NCBI RefSeq assembly: GCF_934617235.1
Contig: NZ_CAKTTZ010000030.1
Span: forward strand, 1-31,186
DNA length: 31,186 nucleotides
Direction of reading: 5' to 3'
From: an uncultured Ellagibacter sp.
GTDB lineage: Bacteria > Actinomycetota > Coriobacteriia > Coriobacteriales > Eggerthellaceae
Shown here: positions 14,757 through 22,911 of the stretch, piece after piece
Layout: each line of letters begins with the position of its first letter
How positions within the stretch are numbered: position 1 is the stretch's first letter
The notes under the pieces: model-generated
Seen by the model: the letters and a program-made list of their open reading frames with translations, nothing else
Database searches by the model: none
What the model was told of the DNA's origin: nothing
Program-made: the position numbers and the translations under genes

Positions 14757-15881
14757 TTAGAACAGCAACCTTCCTCGCAGGATGACATGCTTTACCTGCA
14801 AATCATTATCGAGCACAACGACATCGGCAATCTTTCCGGGTTCAATGCTTCCCCGCTCGTCGTCGACGCCGAGAGCCTTCGCCGGCGTCATCGTTGCCGT
14901 GCGAACCGCGTCGGCTAGCGGAATGTCCATCTTCGTCACCGCAGTACGCAGGCAGGCCATAACACTGCTCACACTACCCGCAAGCGATCCATTCTCGATG
15001 GTCGCACGATTGCCGTGCACGGTGAACTCCTGTCCACCAAGCTCGAAGGTTCCATCACCGAGCCCGCATGCGCGCAGCGAGTCGCTAATCAATATCATGC
15101 GCCCGGGGAACAGCGAGAAGGCGAGCCGCACCATGGAAGGCGCAATGTGTACGCCGTCGGCGATGATCTCGCACGTCACGTCGCGACGATCGGCCGCAGC
15201 GGCAATCGGGCCGGGTTCGCGATGATGCAGCGAGGGCATCGCGTTGAACAGGTGCGTCATATGGCGCGCACCTGCGTCGAACGCGGCAGCAGCCGTCTCG
15301 TAATCGGCGCACATATGCGCGAGCGACACTCTCACCTGATCAGAGACCTCGCGGATGAACTCCAGGTTGCCAGGCTCTTCCGGCGCCACGTCGACGAGCT
15401 TGATCTTGCCCTGGGCCGCCTTCTGCCACCGCTCGAATTCCGCCACCGTAGCCCCGCGCACAAAGGCCGGGTTTTGCGCCCCGACCTTCCCGGGCGAAAT
15501 GAAGGGGCCCTCCATGTTGATGCCCGCAATCGCCGCCTCATCTTCCCCGGCAGAATGAGCCGCAATCGAGGTCACAATGGGAATCAAGCGCTCTACAGGC
15601 AGTGTCATCGTCGTCGGAAATATGGCTGTGACGCCCTGAGATGCCTCGTAGCGGGCGATTGCGGAAATACCCTCATCGTCGGCGTCACAGAAGTCATGCC
15701 CCATCGCTCCGTGGAAGTGCACATCAATAAGACCAGGGAGCACCCAGCAATCGGAAGCGTCGACCATATCTTGAGGTAGGCACTCCCCTGTCGACGCCTG
15801 CGCGAACCGCTCGCCCTCGATGAACACGTCGCGATTGTCGAACCCCGCGCCGCTGAAGACCTTACCACCTGAAATGATCAT
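14757..15881 (-). CDS. nagA: N-acetylglucosamine-6-phosphate deacetylase
   Basis: This 374-residue amidohydrolase converts GlcNAc-6-P to GlcN-6-P and acetate. The metal and catalytic residues are visible: His55 and His57 in DVHFHG, Glu124 in MEGPF, His189 in LAHM, His210 in THLFNAM, His245 in ADGVH and Asp267 in ISDSLRACG. I chose the ATG at 15879-15881 because it gives the usual N-terminus (MIISGGKVF) and has GAAAGGGAAG upstream; an ATG 22 codons earlier adds a charged tail. It converges with nanE and follows nagB on the same strand, but 530 bp separate nagA from nagB, so it probably has its own promoter. A TATGCT -10-like site lies about 35 bp upstream without a good -35. Confidence 0.93.
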   Translation of the reverse strand: MIISGGKVFSGAGFDNRDVFIEGERFAQASTGECLPQDMVDASDCWVLPGLIDVHFHGAMGHDFCDADDEGISAIARYEASQGVTAIFPTTMTLPVERLIPIVTSIAAHSAGEDEAAIAGINMEGPFISPGKVGAQNPAFVRGATVAEFERWQKAAQGKIKLVDVAPEEPGNLEFIREVSDQVRVSLAHMCADYETAAAAFDAGARHMTHLFNAMPSLHHREPGPIAAAADRRDVTCEIIADGVHIAPSMVRLAFSLFPGRMILISDSLRACGLGDGTFELGGQEFTVHGNRATIENGSLAGSVSSVMACLRTAVTKMDIPLADAVRTATMTPAKALGVDDERGSIEPGKIADVVVLDNDLQVKHVILRGRLLF

Positions 15882-15970
15882 GCGCTTCCCTTTCTCAAAC
15901 CGCCGAACAGCATAGTCGCCTTCTTTGCGAAAAGTTCCCAAAAGCAAACTTCTTCAAATTAGGGTCACGC

Positions 15971-16111
15971 TGGACAAAAATCGTCGATATGTGAGTCTTG
16001 AGGCAGATTTATTTCGCCGATAACGCAAACCTACCGACGTTTTCCCAGGTCACCATTTGAGCGACGCGCTTCCGTTCGCGCGAAGGCTCACATATCGACG
16101 ATTTTTGTCCA
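15971..16111. repeat. 141-bp inverted-repeat element, copy 2 (perfect 25-bp terminal repeats)
   Basis: Positions 15971-15995 (TGGACAAAAATCG through CGATATGTGAG) and 16087-16111 are perfect reverse complements. Length and core position equal those of copy 1 at 88-228: CCCAGGTCA starts at the 74th base in both. Apart from the ends and a 19-bp core (CCGACGTTTTCCCAGGTCA here), the interiors differ. It lies 89 bp upstream of the nagA start. Perfect ends suggest a younger or better kept copy than copy 1. Confidence 0.85.
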
Positions 16112-16411
16112 CGGCACCCACTATTTTGAGTAATTGGATGTCCTAGCGTCCGTTTGCCACCCGAGCGCCTGCCCGCCGCTAGACCTGGCGCCCAAGCAAC
16201 CTAGGCGCCGCACATGCAGTTAACCCAGGACCTCAAAGCAACCCGGCGCTTTCCAAGCGGCTCAAGCCCACTGGAACGCCCTTTCATCTCCTGACAGCCC
16301 AACGCCAGCTCGAGCTGGCCAAGAAACCTGACGCAACCTGAGGACCTGGGACCGTCCGAGCGACCTCTCAGGCAGCCCGAGCGACCCTCCCAGTCCGTCC
16401 AAACCACCAGC
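16112..16411. other. Non-coding gap downstream of nagB with scattered degenerate repeats
   Basis: No credible gene is seen in these 300 bp. A 10-bp motif recurs in loose form: CCAAGCAACC at 16192, CAAAGCAACC at 16234, TGACGCAACC at 16329 and CCGAGCGACC at 16356 and 16377. The last two are 21 bp apart. An 81-codon minus-strand frame at 16201-16446 overlaps the end of nagB and has no family features. The region may be a decayed repeat or gene remnant. Confidence 0.4.
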
Positions 16412-17137
16412 CTAGAGCGCTGCCGCCGCTTCCTTGTCGAGGACAACCGTCACATCGGGATGCAGCTGCAAAACACTCGCAGGAACCTGAGGAACCACGG
16501 GCCCCTGAAGCACGTCTCGCACGATTTCGGCCTTGGCAGCACCATTCACCACGAGAAGGATCTTACGCGCTTTCATGATCGTACCGATGCCCATGGTGTA
16601 AGCCTCGCGCGGCACCTCATCCGCCGAATCGAACAGGCGGCTGTTCGCCTGGATGGTGCTCTCCGTGAGTTTTACGCAATGTGTGGACACGGGGAAAGAA
16701 TCGCACGGCTCGTTGAAGCCGATATGTCCGTTATGCCCCAGGCCCAAAAGCTGCAGATCTACGCCTCCCGCCTGGGCGATTGCCTGCTCATACGCGTCAC
16801 AAGCAGCCTGCGCGTCCTCCATCGAGCCGTCCGGAACATGCGTTTTCGCAACGTCGATATCAACATGATCGAAGAGATTGTCCTGCATGAAATAGCGATA
16901 GCTTTGGTCATGGGTTCCAGGCAACCCGCGATACTCATCGAGATTGAACGACTGAGCGTTAGCGAAGCTGATCTCACCCGCATCGCAGGCCTTCACGAGC
17001 TCAGCGTAAAGGCCAATGGGCGTCGTACCCGTCGCAAGCCCGAGAACACTGTCGGGTTTGGACTTCAGCTGCTCCGCGATCACATTCGCCGCCGCAGCGC
17101 TCATCGCCTCATAGTTTTCGGTAACCACTACGTTCAC
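16412..17137 (-). CDS. nagB: Glucosamine-6-phosphate deaminase
   Basis: This 241-residue enzyme converts GlcN-6-P to fructose-6-P and ammonia, the last step of the amino-sugar route here. It has the LGLATGTTP phosphate motif, Asp67 in SFNLDEY and the catalytic segment GLGHNGHIGFNEP with His138 and Glu143. The start codon is GTG at 17135-17137, with AAAGGAAA about ten bases upstream. The length is that of the short NagB forms without the C-terminal allosteric extension of the E. coli enzyme. Same strand as nagA, but separated from it by a 141-bp element and a repeat-rich gap. Confidence 0.95.
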   Translation of the reverse strand: MNVVVTENYEAMSAAAANVIAEQLKSKPDSVLGLATGTTPIGLYAELVKACDAGEISFANAQSFNLDEYRGLPGTHDQSYRYFMQDNLFDHVDIDVAKTHVPDGSMEDAQAACDAYEQAIAQAGGVDLQLLGLGHNGHIGFNEPCDSFPVSTHCVKLTESTIQANSRLFDSADEVPREAYTMGIGTIMKARKILLVVNGAAKAEIVRDVLQGPVVPQVPASVLQLHPDVTVVLDKEAAAAL

Positions 17138-17221
17138 GTCTGATTTCCTTTCCAGCTGGCGGCCATCTCTGCCGCTCTCCTACTTTCCGTTTGCCTTGAT
17201 GTGCATTTGCCAGTTACTCAT

Positions 17222-19402
17222 TTATGTCCAGAATTGTACCGTTTCAAGGACGCTTTGGTATGCCCACGAGTAGACATCCGAATACCATCCAGTTTCGGGT
17301 ATGAAACAGATGAGCGTACTGTAGAGAACACTGATTGCGACAAGCGCCAGCAGCACTTTGGTGAACACCTGCGCCATCGTGGAACCGGGCACGAGATTCT
17401 CGTTCACAACGAATACGAGAAGCACCGCGGCCGCCAAAAGCATGAAGCTGAAGTCAGCGAAATACCGCTGCAGGATACCCGCCATCTCCGCATCAAGAAG
17501 GGCCGCGATGACCCCCGATGCAAGGAGCACCACGATAACGCCCATGATTGTACGCGTGGATCGCTGTGAGATGCGCAGCTTCAGGATACGCGGGGCAAAC
17601 GGAAGCACCCAAAGCACCGGCAGGCAAGCGAGCACGCCGCCAAAGGTGACCTCTTTGATGGTCTGTCCCATGTAGGTGGTATCGAAGGGAACCGCCTGCA
17701 GGAAGGGGAACACCCCCGTCACGCAAGGAGGCTGCAGGAAATACGTGAAGATCGCAGGAGCCAGGCGGCCGACATTCATCCCGCGCTTCGTCATATCGTT
17801 CACCGTCAGATTATAGTTGGCTCCGAAATCGGTTAGCGAGCCGAATCGCATCTTGTTGTAGAGCATGATACCCGCCGCCACAACGATATAGGGCGCTATT
17901 AGGCAGGCGAATTCCACCGCGCCTTTTCGCGTGAACAGCTTGCGCTCAGTGATGTAGAGGCGCCAGAACAGCGGGAACGCGAGAAACGACAGCAAGATGA
18001 GCTGTGGTCTACACCCCGCGACCAGCGCCATGCAAAGCGAGCCGCCGAGGTACCACCCGCACGGGTTCTGCGAGCTACGGCCACACATCCAGAGGTAAAG
18101 CCCCCATACGGAGAAGGCAAGCCCGCACATAATGGGCAGCGAATAAAACGTAGGGAACTTAACAAGATAGAGAATGCCGCAACACGAAATGAGGGCAATC
18201 TGGAGAAGCAAATACAACCCGAGGCTCACTTGCTTGAAGTGATACCGTGCAAACCTATCGAGGAGCGCCGAACAGCCAAGGATAAACGCAATCGCTGCAA
18301 TGAGCACACCTATTGCCGTGGGAAAATTAGCCCCCGTTGCCAGGTAGAATGGCAAATAGAACAACAGAACAGGCACCACGCCAAAATACACGTAGTAGTG
18401 GCCTTGATAGTAGGCAACGTCGAACAGATAAGGCTCGCCCGTTTCCTTCTGAAGCTCATCGCGAGCACCCTTGTCATAGGGATCGTCCATCTGCTGAAGC
18501 CATTCAGGAGGCTCCTCTTCAAGATAGGGCTTCCCCTGTGACATCGATTTGGCAAGCTCAGCATATTGCTGCGCATTGTCACCGCCGACCTCGAAGGAAT
18601 TCACGATACTGTGGCCGTCCCACGAACCAGAGTTGTACATGGAAGTCGCCACGCCCACAAGATTCGACCCCATGAAGAGAAACGACGACGTCAGCGCCAC
18701 CTCAATCACCACAGCGCAGATAACGCCCGCTTTCGACACCTTCGGCCGACGGGTGATACTCACACGGTAGATGCTCGACCCGGGACGGAACAGGTACGTA
18801 AGCGCCAAAATGCCCGCCACGCCGAAGAATCGAAGGAAGCTGAATGAAAACGGCCGATGCGCGTTCAGCACAAGACTCGTGAGACGAATAGGATAGTTCG
18901 TCTTCTCGTTACCAACGAGCTCGATCCGAAGATTATTCACATAGCCCGTGGTCTTCAAATTGACGTATTGGCTCTCCGATACCATCGTCGAGATGTCCAC
19001 ATCAGGAACGCCAACGGTATATTCCGTCGAGTCGAAATACGTCGCATGGGCGTCATCGGTGAACTGAATCTTGAAGGTGAGGTTTTGCGCAGGCTGCTCC
19101 CAGTCGAATTTGAGATACACATTGTGGACCTCGGTATTCAAGTTGGAGAACTCGATTACGTTGTCGACCTCGGTGATTTTATATTGCTCATCGCTGGTTT
19201 CTTGCAACTCAAGCGAGTCGCTCAAATCGATTGAGTTATATCCGAGCGACGTATAGAAGTTGATGTTGAACACGAACACTTCAAGAAGTAGCGCAATCGC
19301 GAGAATTGCCGCAGCCACTTTTGCGAAATGCACAAGTAGAGCGCGCCTCGGGAGAACACGAGACTCATAGAGATAGGTGATATTCCTTCGGAGCGTTGGC
19401 AT
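17222..19402 (-). CDS. Polytopic membrane protein of unknown function, possibly GT-C glycosyltransferase-like
   Basis: I do not recognise a named family. The 726-residue protein has one N-terminal helix (about residues 25-46), then a soluble outside domain of about 130 residues rich in beta-type sequence, then some eleven or twelve further helices. A segment between helices, YYQGHYYVYFGVVPVLLFYL, resembles uncharacterised polytopic proteins of Gram-positive anaerobes that are often labelled glycosyltransferase-like. There is no ribosome site. A TATAAT at 19411-19416 lies only eight bases upstream of the ATG, so the mRNA may be leaderless. It follows the adk terminator, so it is a separate unit. 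Surface polysaccharide assembly is a guess from topology only. Confidence 0.75.
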   Translation of the reverse strand: MPTLRRNITYLYESRVLPRRALLVHFAKVAAAILAIALLLEVFVFNINFYTSLGYNSIDLSDSLELQETSDEQYKITEVDNVIEFSNLNTEVHNVYLKFDWEQPAQNLTFKIQFTDDAHATYFDSTEYTVGVPDVDISTMVSESQYVNLKTTGYVNNLRIELVGNEKTNYPIRLTSLVLNAHRPFSFSFLRFFGVAGILALTYLFRPGSSIYRVSITRRPKVSKAGVICAVVIEVALTSSFLFMGSNLVGVATSMYNSGSWDGHSIVNSFEVGGDNAQQYAELAKSMSQGKPYLEEEPPEWLQQMDDPYDKGARDELQKETGEPYLFDVAYYQGHYYVYFGVVPVLLFYLPFYLATGANFPTAIGVLIAAIAFILGCSALLDRFARYHFKQVSLGLYLLLQIALISCCGILYLVKFPTFYSLPIMCGLAFSVWGLYLWMCGRSSQNPCGWYLGGSLCMALVAGCRPQLILLSFLAFPLFWRLYITERKLFTRKGAVEFACLIAPYIVVAAGIMLYNKMRFGSLTDFGANYNLTVNDMTKRGMNVGRLAPAIFTYFLQPPCVTGVFPFLQAVPFDTTYMGQTIKEVTFGGVLACLPVLWVLPFAPRILKLRISQRSTRTIMGVIVVLLASGVIAALLDAEMAGILQRYFADFSFMLLAAAVLLVFVVNENLVPGSTMAQVFTKVLLALVAISVLYSTLICFIPETGWYSDVYSWAYQSVLETVQFWT

Positions 19403-19423
19403 GACTCATCATTATAGCGGAGA

Positions 19424-19450
19424 AAGGCCCCGCTCATTGAACGGGGCCTT
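19424..19450 (-). terminator. Terminator after adk
   Basis: AAGGCCCCG (19424-19432) pairs with CGGGGCCTT (19442-19450) across a 9-nt loop; on the minus strand TTTCTCC follows. A TATAAT for the next gene lies directly beyond, so termination of adk and initiation of the membrane protein gene are packed within 40 bp. Confidence 0.8.
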
Positions 19451-19507
19451 ACCTAAATACAGGTTTTCATGCGTATTACAGCGAAAGCTGCTCGACGCGG
19501 CTGAAAA

Positions 19508-20133
19508 CTAAAGGTTCAGAGCCTTCTTAACGTCGGAGTAAACAACACTCGGATCGCGGTCGCCATCGATGGAAACCAGCAGATCGCAACCACGATAGTA
19601 GTCGATAAGCGGGCTCGTGGACTTCTCGTAGACGTCGAGACGGTTGCGAACAGTGGCCTCATTGTCATCGTCGCGCTGGTACATCTCGCCACCGCACTTG
19701 GGGCACTGCGCGTCAGCAGCGGAGCCGATGAAGCCGCATTCCTTGCACATACGACGAGAAGTGAGGCGTTTCACAATGACCTCGGAGTCGACGTCGATGA
19801 GGAGAGCCGCGGACAGCGGACGCCCGAGCTTGGAGAGCTCGGCGTCAAGCGCCACAGCCTGAGCGGACGTGCGCGGGAAACCGTCGAGAATGAAGCCCTT
19901 TTCCGTATCGGGCTCACCGAGGCGCTCTGTCACCAGGCCGATGATGACATCGTCGGGGACAAGGTCGCCCGCGTCCATGTAAGACTTCGCCTTTTGCCCA
20001 GCTCGGTTCCAGCCTTCACAGCAGCACGAAGCATGTCACCGGTGGAGATATGGGGCGTGCCAAATTCTTCAACGAGCATGGCAGCCTGCGTGCCTTTGCC
20101 AGCGCCCGGAGCACCCAGCAACACGATATTCAT
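19508..20133 (-). pseudogene. adk: Adenylate kinase, reading frame interrupted by a one-base deletion
   Basis: The two halves lie in different frames. The first, from the ATG at 20131-20133 (AAAGGAACTC upstream), carries the P-loop GAPGAGKGTQ and STGDMLRAAVKAGTELGK. The second carries MDAGDLVPDDV, GFILDGFPRT and a zinc-type lid (CKEC then CPKC) and ends at 19508. Restoring one A in the AAAA run (TTTT at 19992-19995 on the plus strand) gives one 208-residue enzyme of normal length with no other defect. Adk makes ADP from ATP and AMP and is generally essential. A sequencing or assembly error in the homopolymer is therefore the most likely cause; recoding or a real mutation with a second copy elsewhere is possible. 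It lies downstream of secY, as in most bacteria. Confidence 0.9.
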
Positions 20134-20156
20134 GATTGAGTTCCTTTCAATCAGCA

Positions 20157-20185
20157 TGGATAAATTCCATCGCCTATTCTATCAA
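20157..20185 (-). promoter_or_regulatory. Candidate promoter of adk
   Basis: On the minus strand TTGATA (20180-20185) and TATCCA (20157-20162) are 17 bp apart and lie 24 bp before the adk ATG. The site lies beyond the terminator that follows secY, so adk may be transcribed on its own rather than only by read-through. Confidence 0.5.
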
Positions 20186-20222
20186 ACGCGAAACGCTAGC
20201 GCGAAACTTCACGCAAATGGAA

Positions 20223-20250
20223 AAGGCCACGAGCTCTTGCCCGTGGCCTT
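20223..20250 (-). terminator. Terminator after secY
   Basis: AAGGCCACG (20223-20231) pairs with CGTGGCCTT (20242-20250) across a 10-nt loop; on the minus strand the stem is followed by TTCC. It lies 43 bp past the secY stop and would end the ribosomal protein transcript before adk. Confidence 0.8.
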
Positions 20251-20292
20251 ACTTTCGGCACGACGCACGCTTAGAGCATACGCCACACGGCT

Positions 20293-21573
20293 TTATTTGA
20301 AGAAGCCGTCATAGTTGTGCATCTTCAGCTGGCTTTCAACCTTGCTCATGGTGTCGAGCGCAACGCCGATCATGATGAGGATCGACGTGCCACCGAACGC
20401 CTGGATGAGCTGATTGCCGCTGAAGTAGAAGATGATCGTCGGGATGACGGCAATGCAAGCGATGAAGATACCACCCGGAAGCGTCACGCGATGAATCACA
20501 TTCTTGATATAGGTGACCGTAGCGGACCCGGGGCGAACACCGGGGATAAAGCCACCCTGCTTACGCAGGTTGTCCGCCGTGTCTTCGGGGTTGAACACCA
20601 TAGAGGTGTAGAAGTACGCGAAGAACACGATGAGCAGCACGGTCAAAATCCAATTGAGCCAACCAGTGGAAACTGCATCGGCAAAAGCCGTCAGCCAGCC
20701 AACGTTGAAGAGCGCGGCAAGCTGAGCCGGGAAGTAGATGATGCAGCTCGCGAAGATGATCGGGATAACACCCGCAGCATTCACCTTCAACGGGATGTAG
20801 GTGGACTGGCCACCCATCATCTTGCGACCCTGGACGCGCTTGGCGTAGTTCACCGGGATGCGACGCTGCGCACGCTCGATGAAGATGATGGCAGGGATGC
20901 ACGCGAGAACCACAATGAGGATAAGCACCGTGATAGCAATGCCCATGCCAAGATCAGCCTGCAGGTTCACCGACGAGAAGATTGCGGCGGGAACGCGGGA
21001 GACAATGCTCACGAAGATGATAAGCGACATGCCGTTGCCGATACCGCGCTGAGTGATAAGCTCGCCCATCCACATGATGAAGGCCGTGCCGGCAACGAGC
21101 GTGAACACCACGATGATGTCGGTCAGCACTTCGGGGACCTGGTCGGAGAAAACCACACCGTAAGCCGAAGACTTGAAGAGCAGCAGGTAGCCGATGGCGT
21201 TGATCAAGCCAAGGCCCAGCGTAAGGTAACGCGTGACCTGGGTGATCTTACGACGACCAGTCTCGCCTTCCTTCGCCCAACGGCCAACGGCGGGAATCAC
21301 GCCCTGCATCAGCTGCATGATGATCGATGCGGTGATGTAGGGCATGATGCCTAGCGAGAACACGGAGAAGTGCGAAAGCGCACCGCCCGTGAACAAGTCG
21401 AGCATGGTCATCGAGACGCCCGAGTTCGAGAACGAATTCGCGAACTCGTTAAACGGGATACCAGGCACGGGAATGTAGGCACCAAAACGGTAAAGTGCCA
21501 AGATTCCTAACGTGAACAGAATCTTCTTGCGAAGCTCCGGTACCTTGAATGCGTCAATGATAGAGCTTAGCAA
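20293..21573 (-). CDS. secY: Preprotein translocase subunit SecY
   Basis: This 426-residue protein is the pore of the Sec translocon, with ten expected helices. The N-terminus (FKVPELRKKILFT), the plug region with IPVPGIPF, and the C-terminal VESQLKMHNYDGFFK tail are typical. The start is TTG at 21571-21573, overlapping the last seven bases of rplO, so translation is probably coupled to L15. It is the last gene before a terminator. Confidence 0.97.
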   Translation of the reverse strand: MLSSIIDAFKVPELRKKILFTLGILALYRFGAYIPVPGIPFNEFANSFSNSGVSMTMLDLFTGGALSHFSVFSLGIMPYITASIIMQLMQGVIPAVGRWAKEGETGRRKITQVTRYLTLGLGLINAIGYLLLFKSSAYGVVFSDQVPEVLTDIIVVFTLVAGTAFIMWMGELITQRGIGNGMSLIIFVSIVSRVPAAIFSSVNLQADLGMGIAITVLILIVVLACIPAIIFIERAQRRIPVNYAKRVQGRKMMGGQSTYIPLKVNAAGVIPIIFASCIIYFPAQLAALFNVGWLTAFADAVSTGWLNWILTVLLIVFFAYFYTSMVFNPEDTADNLRKQGGFIPGVRPGSATVTYIKNVIHRVTLPGGIFIACIAVIPTIIFYFSGNQLIQAFGGTSILIMIGVALDTMSKVESQLKMHNYDGFFK

Positions 21574-22016
21574 GGCTCCTCGACCTTTCCTCCGGCTGCT
21601 TCGATCTTCGCCTTAGCGGAAGCAGACACCTTATCGACAGAAACGGTGAGAGCCTTCGTGAGCTCGCCGTCGCCTAGAACCTTCACCAGCGCATCCTCGT
21701 GCTTGATGATGCCCTTTGCCTTGAGGGATTCGCCGTTGACGACTTCGCCAGCCTCGAACTTTTCCTCGAGACGGGAAACATTGACCGGCAGGTACTCGAC
21801 GCGATTGATGTTGCGGAAGCCAGGAAGCTTCGGCAGACGCATCGCGAGAGGAGTCTGGCCGCCTTCGAAGCCGGGGCGCTTGCCGCCGCCAGCGCGAGAC
21901 TTCTGACCGTTCAGGCCGCGACCGGCAGTCTTGCCATAGCCGGAGCCATTGCCGCGACCGACGCGCTTACGGCTGTGACGGGAGCCCTCTGCAGGCTTGA
22001 GATCCTTAAGTTCCAT
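21567..22016 (-). CDS. rplO: 50S ribosomal protein L15
   Basis: This 149-residue large-subunit protein shows the L15 N-terminal block (LKPAEGSRHSRKRVGRG, then a Gly-rich stretch with GQKSRAGGG) and the FEGGQTPLAMRLPK segment. The ATG has AAGGAG upstream. It is preceded by an unusually long 162-bp gap holding a promoter-like site and hairpins, and it overlaps secY. Confidence 0.98.
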   Translation of the reverse strand: MELKDLKPAEGSRHSRKRVGRGNGSGYGKTAGRGLNGQKSRAGGGKRPGFEGGQTPLAMRLPKLPGFRNINRVEYLPVNVSRLEEKFEAGEVVNGESLKAKGIIKHEDALVKVLGDGELTKALTVSVDKVSASAKAKIEAAGGKVEEPC

Positions 22017-22178
22017 TGTTCATAACTCCTTACATTCGCTTCCAGGCTCTTTTACCTGGGGCTGGCAGCTCGCCGCCAGCTAACTTCCTATAACGCCCAG
22101 ATTGGCGCAACCGAGTGTTCGGCGCGCCAATCCGAGATTATACCTTAATGAGAATATGTAAGTAGGAGAAAACCCAAC
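22017..22178 (-). promoter_or_regulatory. Internal promoter and structured leader upstream of rplO-secY
   Basis: On the minus strand TACTTA (22159-22164) and a perfect TATAAT (22137-22142) are 16 bp apart. The transcript that would start there contains three hairpins. At 22101-22131 ATTGGCGC pairs with GCGCCAAT around an inner CCGA/TCGG stem. At 22061-22080 GCTGGC pairs with GCCAGC. At 22042-22059 CCAGG pairs with CCTGG. AAGGAG follows before the L15 ATG. Such a leader could be a feedback site for a ribosomal protein. I do not recognise the fold. Confidence 0.5.
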
Positions 22179-22370
22179 TTACAGTTCTTCCACTTTCACA
22201 AGATGCTTCACCTTGAAGATCATGCCACGGACGGACTCGTTGTCCACGAGATCGTGGGAACGGCCGATTTTGCCAAGGCCGAGGCTCTTGAGCGTGGCAA
22301 GCTGATCCTTCTTGTAACCGATGGAGCTCTTGACCTGCGTCACACGCAGCGTCTTCTGTGCTTCAGCCAT
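22179..22370 (-). CDS. rpmD: 50S ribosomal protein L30
   Basis: The 63-residue protein matches bacterial L30: LRVTQVKSSIGYKKDQ, then TLKSLGLGKIGRSH and the NESVRGMIFKVKHLV end. It starts 2 bp after the rpsE stop with AAGGAG inside the rpsE end, so the two are coupled. Confidence 0.97.
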   Translation of the reverse strand: MAEAQKTLRVTQVKSSIGYKKDQLATLKSLGLGKIGRSHDLVDNESVRGMIFKVKHLVKVEEL

Positions 22371-22372
22371 TA

Positions 22373-22897
22373 CTAGTTCTCCTTCCCACCGAAGATCTGA
22401 GCGACGGACATGTTGCGGCGCTCCGCAACCTCGACCGGGCTCTGCATCTTCTGGAGACCGTCTGCAGCGGCCTTGACAACGTTCATAGCGTTGTTGGTGC
22501 CGAGAGACTTGGCGAACACGTTCTTGATGCCAGCGAGCTCCATGACCGCACGCGCCGGGCCACCAGCGATAACGCCAGTACCAGGAGCAGCAGGCATGAT
22601 GAGCACGCGGCCGGCGCCGAACTCGCCCACGATGTCGTGGGGAACGGTGCCTTCCTTGGTGATAGGCACGGAGAACATGTTCTTCTTCGCGTCATCGACA
22701 CCCTTTTTGATGGCCACGGGCACTTCCTTGGACTTGCCCAGACCGATGCCGACGCGACCGTTGCCGTCACCGACGACGACAAGTGCGGTAAGTGCGAAAC
22801 GCGTGCCGCCCTTGACGACCTTGCATACGCGGTTGATGTAAACGACGCGCTCCTGGAGCTCAGGAACGGCAGCGTTTTCTTGCTGTTTGCGAGCCAT
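22373..22897 (-). CDS. rpsE: 30S ribosomal protein S5
   Basis: The 174-residue protein has the double-stranded RNA-binding start (QERVVYINRVCKVVKGG, with RFALTALVVVGDGNG) and the C-terminal GPARAVMELAGIKNVFAKSL segment of S5. AGAAGGGG precedes the ATG. It lies between rplR and rpmD as in the standard spc order. Confidence 0.98.
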   Translation of the reverse strand: MARKQQENAAVPELQERVVYINRVCKVVKGGTRFALTALVVVGDGNGRVGIGLGKSKEVPVAIKKGVDDAKKNMFSVPITKEGTVPHDIVGEFGAGRVLIMPAAPGTGVIAGGPARAVMELAGIKNVFAKSLGTNNAMNVVKAAADGLQKMQSPVEVAERRNMSVAQIFGGKEN

Positions 22898-22911
22898 ACG
22901 CTTAACCCCTT

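Noticed and set aside
14433..14918. Small open frames on both strands over the 182-bp element
   Set aside because: They share the SAFVPESA segment only because the element is an inverted repeat. They have no ribosome site and cross a terminator.
16201..16446. 81-codon minus-strand frame overlapping the end of nagB
   Set aside because: It overlaps nagB in another frame, is Arg/Gly/Ser-rich and has no family feature.
19508..20157. Two separate small genes in the adk region
   Set aside because: The halves join into one 208-residue adenylate kinase when a single base is restored; neither half is a complete enzyme.
20317..21354. 345-codon plus-strand frame opposite secY
   Set aside because: It is antisense to a clear secY and is extremely rich in Asp, His and Arg with no known motif. 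It is a shadow.
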